Of a DNA stretch of 64,000 nucleotides, positions 35,375-44,884 are shown in pieces. The DNA lies in assembly GCA_014529385.2 (NCBI GenBank), contig CM043959.1, positions 93,754,529-93,818,528 on the forward strand. Direction: 5' to 3'. The position numbers and the translations under genes are program-made. The notes under the pieces were generated by a model that was not told the DNA's origin, searched no databases, and worked only from the letters and a program-made list of their open reading frames with translations. The first letter of the stretch is position 1; each line of letters starts with the position of its first letter. The stretch comes from Adiantum capillus-veneris. Taxonomy: Eukaryota > Streptophyta > Polypodiopsida > Polypodiales > Pteridaceae.

Positions 35375-35450
35375 TTTTTGAGGGCATAGAGTGTGTCCAC
35401 CACCCTCTTCTCATTGGCTGGCCTCTAATTAACCTTAATCCCAAAGGGCT
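35375..35450 (-). repeat. Right terminal inverted repeat region of the 10-kb element
   Basis: On the minus strand it reads AGCCCTTTGGGATTAAGGTT, then AATTAGAGGCCAGCCAATGAG. This matches the relic at 52,530-52,690 over more than 100 bases and part of the left end. Confidence 0.6.
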
Positions 35451-38085
35451 GGACATATGTCCAAGAAGGGAATGGAAATCTTGTCTCGTTCTGGTTATTT
35501 GCCTGGCTTTTCATTTAATGATTTTGAATTCTGTGAACATTGTCTGTATGGTAAGCAAACACAGCAGCCACATAAGCATAGAAGCAGTAAAAGAGATACA
35601 CAGTTGGCACTTGCTCATAGTGATTTGTGTGGACCTATGCCTAACCTATCTCTAGGGGGAGCTTCTTACTTTATGACATTTATAGATGATTACTCGAGAA
35701 AAGTATGGGTTTACTTTCTCAAGCACAAGGATGAAGCGTTTAGTGTTTTCAAAACGTTTGTGACACTTGTGGAGAATCAGAGTGGCAAGAAGCTTAAATG
35801 CTTACGCAGTGACAATGGTGGAGAGTATGTTTCAAAGGCCTTTCAGGACTTTTGTGAGTCAAAAGGTATAAAACGTGAACTTACTGCTCCTCACAATCCT
35901 CCTCAAAATGGTGTTACTGAGAGGATGAATAGGACCATACAAGAGAAGGTCAGAAGTATGTTTTCTAATGCACATCTGCCAAATGGGTTTTGGGCTGAAG
36001 CTGTATCAACAGCTGTTCATCTTGTAAATAGATCTCCTAGCAAGGTTTTGCGGAAGGATTCAGTGCCAGAGATGGTATGGTCAGGAAAAATGCCCTCATA
36101 CAAGCATCTCAGAGTCTTTGGCTGTGAGGCATATACTCACGTTCCAAAGGAATTTAGGAACCAACTTGAGCCAAAGAGTAGAAAGTGAATCTTTCTAGGC
36201 TATGGTAATTCTGGTGAGATGGGGTACAGACTTTGGGATCCCGAATCCAGAAAGGTTGTCCGCAGCAATGATGTTCACTTTAATGAATCCAAATATCATT
36301 CTAAACCAGAGAGGGTTGAGGAGATTAGAAGAGTTGTCTTCCAAGAAGATGGACCTTCACGTGCAAGACAAATTGTCAGGGCTCAAGAGGAGCAAGGACA
36401 GGATAGAGTGGAACCACAGGTTGTGGCTGAGCCTGAGCCACCTATTGTGCGTAGATCTGGACGTGTCACGCGACCTCCTGATAGATTTGTTCCATCTATG
36501 AACTATGTCATGTTGACTGATTGCAATGAGCCTTCATGTTACAAGGAAGCAGTGCAAATGAAGGACTCCGGGAATTGGCAATTGGCCATGCAGTCAGAGA
36601 TGACAGCTCTGCATAAAAACAAGACATGGAAGCTAGTTAAATTACCACAGGGCAAAAAGGCTCTACCTTGTAAATGGGTTTACAAGTATAAGATCACCGC
36701 TCATGATAGTCAGCCAAAGTACAAAGCAAGGCTTGTTGCCAAGGGTTTTAAGCAAGAACAAGGCATTGACTTTGATGAAGTCTTCTCTTCGGTGGTCAAG
36801 ATGACTACATTGAGATTCTTTCTTGCATTGGTTGCCATATTAGATTTGGTGTTGCACTAAATGGATGTCAAGACAGCGTTCTTGCATGGTGATTTAGATG
36901 TGGAAATTTACATGCAGCAGCCAGAAGGGTTTGTTGAGAAAGGCAAGGAAGATTGGGTATGCCAGTTGTTAAAGAGTCTTTATGGCTTAAAACAATCACC
37001 GAGGGCATGGTACCATAAATTCCACAACTTTATGCTTTCTCAAGGCTACAAACGTAGTGAGTTCGATCACTGTCTATATACAAAGAAGGCTAAGGATGGT
37101 AGTTGGTTGATCCTTATTTTGTATGTGGATGACATGTTGATTGCTGGCAAGCACTTGGAAGAAATTTCAGCTTTGAAGTCAAAGATGGCAAAATCATTTG
37201 ACATGAAAGACATGGGTGAGGCAAGTCATATACTTGGTATGCACATTGAGAGAGACAGATCAAAGAAGTTGATTTGGTTATCTCAAACAGAGTATATTGA
37301 CAAGGTTTTGCAACGTTTCAATATGGAGAAGGGAAAGGCACTGAGTGTTCCATTGCCACCATATGTGAAACTTAGCAAACAAGATTGTCCTGTGTCTGAA
37401 GAAGAACAGGCTGAAATGAATAAGATTCCATATGCGTCTACAGTGGGTAGTTTGATGTATGCAATGATTGCTACTCGCCCAGACATTGCATTTGCAGTGG
37501 GAGTAGTAAGTCGATACATGTCAAACCCAGGCAAGAAACATTGGGAGGCAGTGAAAGGAATATTGAGATACCTGAAAGCTACAAAGAGTATGTGTATATG
37601 CTATGGGAGTCAGGAGCTAAGTGTAAAGGGTTTTACAGACTCAGATTATGTAGGTGACTTAGACAACCGAAGGTCTACGTCAGGGTATGTCTTTACATTG
37701 GCTGGTGGAGCAGTATCATGGCGTTCTAGATTACAAGATTGTGTTACTCAGTCTACTACAGAGGCTGAATATGTTGCAGCATCAGAGGCATGCAAAGAAT
37801 CAATTTGGCTTAATCGACTAGTAACAGATTTGGGAATCAAAGAAGAGATGCCTGTGTTATATTGTGATAGTCAGAGTGCTATACAATTGGATCGCAATCC
37901 AGTTTATCACTCAAAGACAAAGCATGTGGATGTGAAGTATCATTTCATCAGGGAAATGCTCGAGGATAAGCAACTTCAGCTTGTCAAAGTTCACACCACA
38001 GAAAATCCTGCTGATCTACTTACAAAAGGACTTCCCTCAGAGAGCTTTGCGCATTTTCGCAAGCAGTTAGGTGTAGGGTAGTACA
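35451..38085 (+). pseudogene. Copia-2 integrase, reverse transcriptase and RNase H (fossil)
   Basis: Continuation of copia-2 after the DNA element. The zinc-binding end CEHCLYGKQ is near 35,535. The integrase core follows: HSDLCGPMP, FIDDYSRKVWVYFLK, LRSDNGGEYVSK and NGVTERMNRT, 35,610-35,935. Reverse transcriptase has CKWVYKYKI, KARLVAKGFKQEQGIDF, MDVKTAFLHGDLDVEIYMQQ and the catalytic YVDDMLIAG near 37,125. RNase H has TDSDYVGDLDNRRSTSGYVF and STTEAEYVAASEACKE, ending at LTKGLP near 38,025. The pattern is Tnt1-like and much of it reads well; about two breaks. Confidence 0.9.
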
Positions 38086-38170
38086 TCACTTCTCTACATC
38101 TCTTGTATATTAGCTTGTATAGTAGCTTCTCTCACACTTAAAGTACCACATTGGACTTTAAGTGGGAGGT

Positions 38171-38362
38171 TGTTGGGGTATAAAGCCCAATGTGGTCGCC
38201 CAGGTAAGTGGGTGGGCCGCCAGGTATGTACACATATTCTTTTGTTAAAACCTAATAAGAACTCACTATGCTCTACACATTACAGTAGAGCGAGTTCACC
38301 ATATCGTCGTGCTCTTCTTCTCGCACTCTCTCTCGCGTCGCACTTCCGCTCGTACTCCTTCA
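38171..38362 (+). repeat. 3' LTR of copia-2
   Basis: 192 bp, four differences from the 5' LTR by hand count, followed by target duplication CTTTG at 38,363-38,367. Confidence 0.95.
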
Positions 38363-38367
38363 CTTTG

Positions 38368-41300
38368 GATTTCCAAGTCATGAATATGGAGAGGGCGGAT
38401 GTGGTTCTTAGTCGTGAGTGGTTGCATAGTTTAGGATCATCACTTAGACGTAGCTATGAGCATAATAGTCTAATGTTCGAATCCAATGGTGTGCACGTAC
38501 TGCTGTTGGGGGAGAAGGATGTACCTTCCTCACCACTTATTTGTACAGCTGAGCTTATGAAGCTCGCTTCTGATGATGCAATAGAAGAACTCTTTTTGTG
38601 TTACTCACTGTGCCATTTTATTTCCAATGTGGATGATGTTTTTAACGATGCTAAAGTTTTGAATACAACTTCCTCAACGCCGCATTCTTCTCTCTCTCCT
38701 CTTCCAGCTATGTCTACTAATTCAAAACAAGCAAATGTTGCTAAGGAATTGAAGGAACTTTTAAGGGAATTCAAGGATATGTTCCCAGATGATTTGCCAC
38801 CAGGGCTACCGCCGACACGTTCTGTGCAACATGGCATAGACGTGGTTGCAGACAGTAAGCCAGTGAGTAAACCGCCTTACCGAATGAGTCATTCGGAGGC
38901 TGCTGAGGTGGAACGTCAGCTTGCTGACTATCTCAGTAGAGGGTTTATTCAACCAAGTTCTTCACCATGGGCCTCTCCCATTCTCTTGGTGAAGAAAAAG
39001 GACGGTAGTATGCACATGTGCGTAGATTACCGTGGATTAAATGCGGTTACTATTAAGAAAAAGTACCCATTGCCACGAGTAGATGAGTTGTTTGATAAGC
39101 TCACCCACGCTCGTATATTTTCAAAGATTGATTTAAGATCTGGGTATCATCAAGTACGCATCAGGCTTGGGGATATACCCAAAACAGCGTTCTGAACAAG
39201 GTTTGGACATTATGAGTTTTTGGTAATGCCCTTTGGGTTAACCAATGCTCCAGCTACGTTCATGACACTCATGGATAGTGTCTTGAGACCATACTTGGAA
39301 AAGTTTGTTATCGTTTTCCTCAATGACATTCTTGTATATAGTGCATCTGAGGAAGAGCACTTACTACATTTGAAACAAGTGTTTCATTTGTTACGCCAAA
39401 ATCAGTTATATGCCAAGGAATACAAATGTGATTTCCTCAAGGAGGAAATTCACTACTTGGGGCATGTTATTTCGGCTGCAGGGTTACACATGGATCAATC
39501 CAAGGTGGATGCCATTCGGAGGTGACCCTGTTCCAAAAATTTGGAAGAGCTCCAAATTTTTTTAGGCTTTGCAGGTTTTTATCGTCGATTCGTTAAAAAC
39601 TATGCCCATATTGTTGTTCCCATGACAGATCAGCTAAAAGCCAAGGGCAAGACTTTTCAGTGGGGATTAGAACAACAAAAAGTTTTGACAAACTTAAAGA
39701 CACATTAGCCACAGCTCCTGTTTTGGCTATTGTGGATCCCTTAAAGCCATTCGTTTTGGAAACGGATGCTAGTAATCGTGCGATTGGAGCAGTCCTTCTG
39801 CAGGAGGGAAGGCCAATTGCATTTGAAAGCAAGAAGCTGGATTCAGCACAGCAGAATTACTCTGCTTACGAACGAGAGCTCTATGCAATAGTGTCTGCTT
39901 TGAAGACATGGTGACATTATTTGTATGGTTCACAGTTCGAGATTGTGTTTGACCATGAAAGTATCAAGTGGTTTACACAACAAAGTGATTTGAAGGGTCG
40001 CAAGGCCAGGTGGGCTGAGATTCTTCAGGAGTATGACGCCAAGCTACGATATCGTAAAGGGCGGTACAATGTAGTGGCTGATGCTCTCAGCCGAATGCCA
40101 GAGATCAACTCTCTCCTTTTCACGGAATTGCGGAGTGAGTTTTTGGAATCTCTCAAAGGTAAGTGCGAGCATGATACTGCATACTCCAAGGTGTGGAGCT
40201 ATGTTAGAAAGAGGGATCCTTCTCACTCCAATGTTGGTAGTGGTTTTGTTTCCTCCACACCCAGTTCTCCTCTATCGAGTGATGAACTGCAGAGATGGAA
40301 GAATTTTTCCATAGATGATGGGTACCTACTCCACAAGGGGAGAGTGTGTGTACCGACGGATGCGGACATTCGGTGCCAAATTCTTTATGAATGTCACGAT
40401 AGTCCAAGTGCAAGGCACCTGGGAATTAAGAAAACTTATGCACTCGTAAGACGACAGTTTTACTGGCCAGGTTTGTATGGGTATGTTCAAGACTATGTCT
40501 TGCATTGCCAAAAATGTCAAGTTAATAAAGCAGAGCGCCTGAAAGCAGGAGGACTCTTACATCCTTTAGAGTTTCCCAACGGTAAATGGGAAAGTATCTC
40601 CATGGATTTTATTGTGGGTTTACCAACCACTATTCGAGGACATGACTCGGTATGGGTGGTCGTAGACCGGTTGACTAAACTTTGTCGGTTTATTCCAACA
40701 AAGTCAACCATTAAGACCCCAGACTTAGCTAAGTTATTTGTGGACAATCTTTACCGGTTGTATGGATTGCCAAGTAACATTGTGAGTGATCATGATCCCA
40801 AGTTTAACAGTCATTTTTGGAGGGCTGTTTTTAAACAATTGGGTACACAAGTTAATTTAAGTACGGGTGATCACCCTGAAACAGATGGTCAGACGGAACG
40901 AGTCAACCAAGTGCTAGAGGATATGCTACGAGCATACGTTAGCAAGAAGCAATCAGATTGGGAAGATTATCTTTCTATTCTTGAGTTTGCATATAATAGT
41001 GCTAAGCATGTTACAACTGGTTTTAGTCCATTCATGCTTATGTATGGTTTTCAACCTAGATCACCAGTGACGGTGGGGTTGGCAACTGAGAAGCTCCAAC
41101 AGGTTAAGGAGTTTCTCCAAGATCATATGGAAATGCTGAGACTTGCTCGTCAAAATGTTTGACAAGCACAGGATTGGTATAAGAAGTATGCTGATGAGAA
41201 ACGTCAGCAAGTTACCTTCACGGAAGGTGAAGAGGTATTTTTGCGTGTGCCAGAGCATTCAGAAACTCTGAAGACTGGACCGACACCCAAATTATCTCCC

Positions 41301-41672
41301 CGTTATTGCGGGCCATTCAAGATACTCAAGCGAGTTGGTGATAGGGCCTACAAACTTGAGTTACCTGCGCACTCGCGTGTCCATCCGGTATTTCATGTAA
41401 GTTGTTTACGTAAACGCTTGCATGGGGACGACAATGTTATCGGCCAGCAGATATTGGTTGATTTCACTGAACCTCCCACTCAACCGCATGAACCTGAACG
41501 CATTTTAGATTTTCATGAACTCCGTACTCGTCATCATGTACGTAGTCAAGCTTTAGTCAAGTGGAAAGATCGCCCTGAAGAGGGTGCCACTTGGGAAAAC
41601 ATAAGTGTTCTTAAGAAGAAATTCCCCACTTTTGTTTTTGAGGACGAAAACGCTTCTCCAAGGGGGGAGTAA
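38368..41672 (+). pseudogene. Gypsy-2 pol with C-terminal chromodomain (fossil)
   Basis: Continuation of gypsy-2 pol. Protease C-terminal part: [13 protein letters not shown] near 38,400. Reverse transcriptase: [39 protein letters not shown] near 39,010; [15 protein letters not shown] and the active-site block FLNDILVYS near 39,315. RNase H: ETDASNRAIGAVLLQEGRPI near 39,760. Integrase: zinc-binding HLGIKKTYALVRRQFYWPG with CQKCQ near 40,420-40,520, then MDFIVGLP and TDGQTERVNQ. Chromodomain: [17 protein letters not shown] near 41,550. The chromodomain is thought to direct chromoviruses to particular chromatin. Several breaks. Confidence 0.9.
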
Positions 41673-41814
41673 TGTCAGGCCAAGGGCCAAACCAAGGGGT
41701 CACGGACTCGGCCAAGGGCCGACTGCCAGTGGGAAGGGGTCCGAAAGGGGCTAGGAGCCTATTAAAGGGAGGCTGGGCGGATGGACCAGGCATGGCAGTC
41801 CCTTGGTCTTTACA
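41673..41814 (+). repeat. 3' LTR of gypsy-2
   Basis: 142 bp, three differences from the 5' LTR by hand count, preceded by a polypurine tract and followed by target duplication GGTGG at 41,815-41,819. Confidence 0.95.
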
Positions 41815-41819
41815 GGTGG

Positions 41820-42158
41820 AGTTCCCACCTCAAGCACAGCCTTAGCTTGCTTAAGTTTAGGACGGGTTCCCACCTCAAGCTCAGCCCTAGCTTAGTTAAG
41901 GTCAAAGGACTTTTAACACTAACCATTGGAGGTCTTTAATGAAGCTAACCCTAAGGTCTTTTAAGCTTCATTAGTTAACCTTTCTCTTTGAGAGACCATC
42001 TCTCATTTTGGCCCTTTTACCATTGGCCCCGTGTTGAGATAGATACATAAGCACATGTCTATATTCTAACCCTTGTTCTTGTTTATTATCCCATATTAAA
42101 TGAACAGTTTAATATGAGAAAATCATTTGGGTTGGTTATATATTAGATATTTAATGAT
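41820..42158 (-). repeat. 5' LTR of gypsy-1, second part
   Basis: It continues the LTR interrupted at 20,273: AAGCTCAGCCCTAGCTTAGTT, ACCATTGGAGGTC, ATATTAAATGAACAG and GAGAAAATCATTTGG match the other LTR copies at 57.9-58.4 kb. The last 20 bases are diverged, so the exact LTR end is uncertain. Confidence 0.75.
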
Positions 42159-42808
42159 AGACCATCACTTGATACTTGCATACCACACACCTAGAGACAC
42201 AGATTCACCGATTTAGACAGTGCCTCGGCCTTAAAAGTGCTAATACGTCAGTTTAGGCAGCACTAGTGTAGATTCACCGATTTAGGCAACACAAATTCAA
42301 AATGCAGATTTTTCGGTTTAGGCAGCAATGGTGTAGATCCGTCGATTTAGGTAGCACAGCCAATGGTGTAGATCCGTTGGTTTAGGCAACACCAATTACT
42401 AGACCACTCTACCAGTTGGCTGGCCACCACTGTTATTTGTGAAATATTTGATATTTTGTTGAAGCATTGCAATGTTAATTTGAACTATGGAATATGATCA
42501 CTTGTGCGGGTGTTGTGTGAGCAGACTAGTGACTGGCACGTGTTGGACAATAAGGTGATAGCAATAATTCAAAATAAAATTGCCACCATTAAATTTTTTG
42601 GCAATCTTTATTTTTTTATGGTTCAATTATAAGTTGAGATATCGATAGCTATTAATTGTTATACTAAGCTCTTTACTAGCCATGACTATTTTATGCCTAA
42701 GTGCAAACTGATCTAACTCATTTTTTAGCATGAACTTTTCTATAAAGTAAATACGTGCAAGAGGGACATGCTCACTCTTGCACGGGGGAGATTTCACCCA
42801 TTACTTGT

Positions 42809-42859
<51 letters not shown>

Positions 42860-42866
42860 TCGTGAT
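42159..42866. other. Unassigned DNA with a 30-bp degenerate tandem repeat and a (TG)n tract
   Basis: At about 42,190-42,400 a unit of about 30 bp, GTGTAGATYCRYCGRTTTAG, followed by GCARCAC, recurs about five times with variation. The AT-rich part (42,420-42,800) shows nothing recognisable. (TG)n fills 42,813-42,859 just before the target duplication GTGAT (42,862-42,866) of gypsy-3. Confidence 0.7.
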
Positions 42867-44060
42867 TGTAGCATTTAATGGCCTAGTAACTTGTGTGTAG
42901 CGGAAAATAGCATGAACATAGTGAGCATTTCATTAGAATAGAATCATAATGAGAGTAACAAGAGTGCCTGGGTGGAGAGAGCAACAAAAAGTATAACACC
43001 TAGTTAGATAGCTTGAACAATACTTCAAAAGAGAGAGAAATTAAGCTATTGACAACAATTGAGGACCGGATTTACATGGAGCCGGTCCCCCCTCCAAAAG
43101 GCTTTGTATTATGGTTTCTCCCATCAAGAGAGACATTTTACAATACAATTCTTTGTGTTCCTTCAATACTAGCTAGTGCAATGAAGATGGAAGCTTCAAG
43201 CACTCTGCAAAACACTTATAAAACACAACATCAATTCTTTCACCGTCTCACACCCAAGACCTCACACACCTTCGAAGATGGTGAGAGCTAGCGGGGTATG
43301 AGAGTAGATTGAGAGGAAGAAGGAGTAGTCTTACGAGAAAGATATACATGTCCTCACATAATCACTCATATTAGCATAGCTTAGCTTAGTAATTAGCATG
43401 GTAGAGGAGATGAGCATGCATTGAAGCTTGTCTCTTGGTTTGATTTGCATCACAAAGCCAAGAGTTGTTGGTGTAGGCCTCCCTTCTCACAAGCTTGGAG
43501 TAGGTGATAAGCTTACTAATAAAGCTTGAGAAGGAGAGAGAGAGTCTTCTTACTCCACACATGGACTAGTGTGAGTGTGTGTGCAATAATGCCTTTGAAA
43601 AATCAGCCCCCTCTCTCTCTTGATTGACCCCTCTTGCTATTTGCTCATGCTCACACCCAATTGGCCCATGCCAGGGTTAGCCAATGAAATTTAAGCATCA
43701 TAAGTGATAGCCTTCTGACATGTGTCCCCCTTTCCCCTTTTGTTAGAGCTTTAGGTAATTATTTAATGCTACTAAACTCTCATTGGACCCCTTTGTCTCC
43801 TGGCCAATAGGAATCAGGCAAGCCATTGGGCTGTTGAATGCTCATTGGACCCCTTGGGAGACTGTCCAATAGTCTTCTAGAGCGCTTAATTCTTATTGGT
43901 TCTTTTTTTAAATGTTTTTAAATTAATTCAACTATATTTACTCTAGCCTAATTCTCATTGGTCCACCTCCATGGCCATCCAATAGGATTTGAGTACACCT
44001 TGTGGGCATCTGGGCTAGGAAGCTGACATGTGTCCCTCTTTCCCTTTGTGTAAAGGAGCT

Positions 44061-44159
<99 letters not shown>

Positions 44160-44534
44160 CTCTCTCATCTCCTACTTCTAGGGCTTGGCCCCTCCTATGT
44201 AGGGATGTATGAAGACTTTTTGAGCACACACAAAGCATCCAATTTTCCTAGGCTTTTGACCTTTGGACACAACCTTTGAATTTTGGAACCTTAGCATTTT
44301 GGAAGTCTTAATGGGCTGAACCTTAGGGTCTTTTAAGCCCATTGTTGCACCTTTCTCTTTTCCAGATGGCCCCCCCTTTGGATCCCTATTTTCCCTTCTT
44401 TGAATCCCTACTGTGGCCGGTCTGCCAGCTTAACCAATATTCTAACTTTTTCTCCCCTAGCACTTCCCCATATCAAATGACCAGTTTAACATGAGAAAAT
44501 CATTTAGGAGAATTAGATATTAGTTATTATGACA
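42867..44534 (-). repeat. 3' LTR of gypsy-3
   Basis: Contains a (TG)n tract of about 46 units at 44,065-44,157 and many ATTGGACCCC/CCAATAG motifs that recur irregularly, giving the LTR a repetitive interior. Confidence 0.95.
44065..44157. repeat. (TG)n microsatellite in the 3' LTR of gypsy-3
   Basis: About 46 TG units. The partner LTR carries the same tract at 51,450-51,537 with about 44 units. Confidence 0.95.
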
Positions 44535-44884
44535 TTACCTCTCTCTTGAAATCAAAGTCGTCCTCGACTATGGAGTAGAGAAGATAAAGCCTATTCATTA
44601 GTCCTTTTTCTAGCACGTAGAGGATCCCTATGTTACCCTACGACATCGTTTCAAAATGGATGACTAGTCCATTTGGCGCTTGAGAGCCTAAGCTGCCGCA
44701 AGCATGTCTGCACATTAGTCCTATCAATCTTCCATAGTAGAGTGACAAACTCTACTTGGTGTTTGGGAAACGTTGTCTCTGCAAACTTGACCTAAGCATG
44801 CATACTACTTCATTTTTGTGCACAATAAAGAAAAAGAGAGTCTTATAAGAAAAAAACTTTGTTCATTTTTAACATTTGTACATT

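Larger units (their letters stand above)
25455..35450. mobile_element. Undescribed multigene DNA element carrying a histone H3, innermost layer
   Basis: This 10-kb block interrupts copia-2 exactly between its protease/pre-integrase and integrase parts; limits are set by where copia similarity stops and resumes. The ends share inverted similarity: GGGATTAAGGCTAAT near 25,518 inside the left end and GGGATTAAGGTTAATT on the minus strand near 35,440. Both ends are then AT-rich with GTCAAAA motifs. The left end has extra terminal bases (CATTAGGAGAAATATGAACC) also seen in a relic at 52,513. No clear target duplication was found. Content: transposase-like and histone H3 genes (+), a hairpin array, and two unknown genes (-), convergent. 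Reading frames are clean apart from introns, so it is probably the youngest insertion. No polymerase, capsid or helicase was seen. Confidence 0.75.
22815..38362 (+). mobile_element. Copia-2: Tnt1-like Ty1/copia element, third layer
   Basis: Two 192-bp LTRs (TGTTGGGGTATAAAG...TACTCCTTCA) at 22,815-23,006 and 38,171-38,362 are flanked by perfect target duplication CTTTG. Primer site TGGTATCAGAGC starts at 23,009; polypurine tract AAGTGGGAGG precedes the 3' LTR. Four LTR differences by hand count, about 2%. Net length without the inner DNA element is about 5.5 kb. The leader of about 1.1 kb before gag is long. It is split by the 10-kb DNA element and has about two or three other breaks. Confidence 0.95.
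20274..41814 (+). mobile_element. Gypsy-2: chromodomain Ty3/gypsy element with short LTRs, second layer
   Basis: Two 142-bp LTRs (TGTCAGGCC...TCTTTACA) at 20,274-20,415 and 41,673-41,814 are flanked by a perfect 5-bp duplication, GGTGG. A primer site TGGTATCAGAGC follows the first LTR and a polypurine tract (AAGGGGGGAG) precedes the second. I count three LTR differences, about 2%. Without the inserted copia (22,815-38,362) it is about 6 kb. The C-terminal chromodomain places it in the chromoviruses. The coding part is split by the copia insertion and has about four or five further breaks; a fossil. Confidence 0.95.
15530..42158 (-). mobile_element. Gypsy-1: old Ty3/gypsy piece, outermost layer of the nest
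   Basis: Minus-strand gypsy of the same family as the element at 42,867-51,914. From right to left it has a long 5' LTR (19,176-20,273, interrupted by gypsy-2, resuming at 41,820 and fading near 42,158), a primer site, gag, protease, reverse transcriptase and RNase H. It stops against the CACTA relic at about 15,530; no integrase or 3' LTR was seen there. The long LTR (about 1.4 kb without the insert) contains a 75-bp minisatellite in related copies. The coding part is broken in about three places besides being incomplete. It is the oldest layer, since everything from 20,274 to 41,814 was inserted into its LTR. Confidence 0.85.

Noticed and set aside
25455-35450. The 10-kb element as a Polinton, endogenous giant virus or other virus-derived block, since some large viruses carry histones
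   Set aside because: No DNA polymerase, packaging ATPase, capsid or protease was seen, and the spliced genes and partly inverted ends fit a cellular-type DNA transposon better.
42190-42400. 30-bp repeats as a CRISPR array
   Set aside because: Units are degenerate and follow each other without unique spacers, and the setting is eukaryotic.
43938-44279. Open frames encoding Thr-His or Cys-Val repeats
   Set aside because: They are translations of the (TG)n microsatellite in an LTR.
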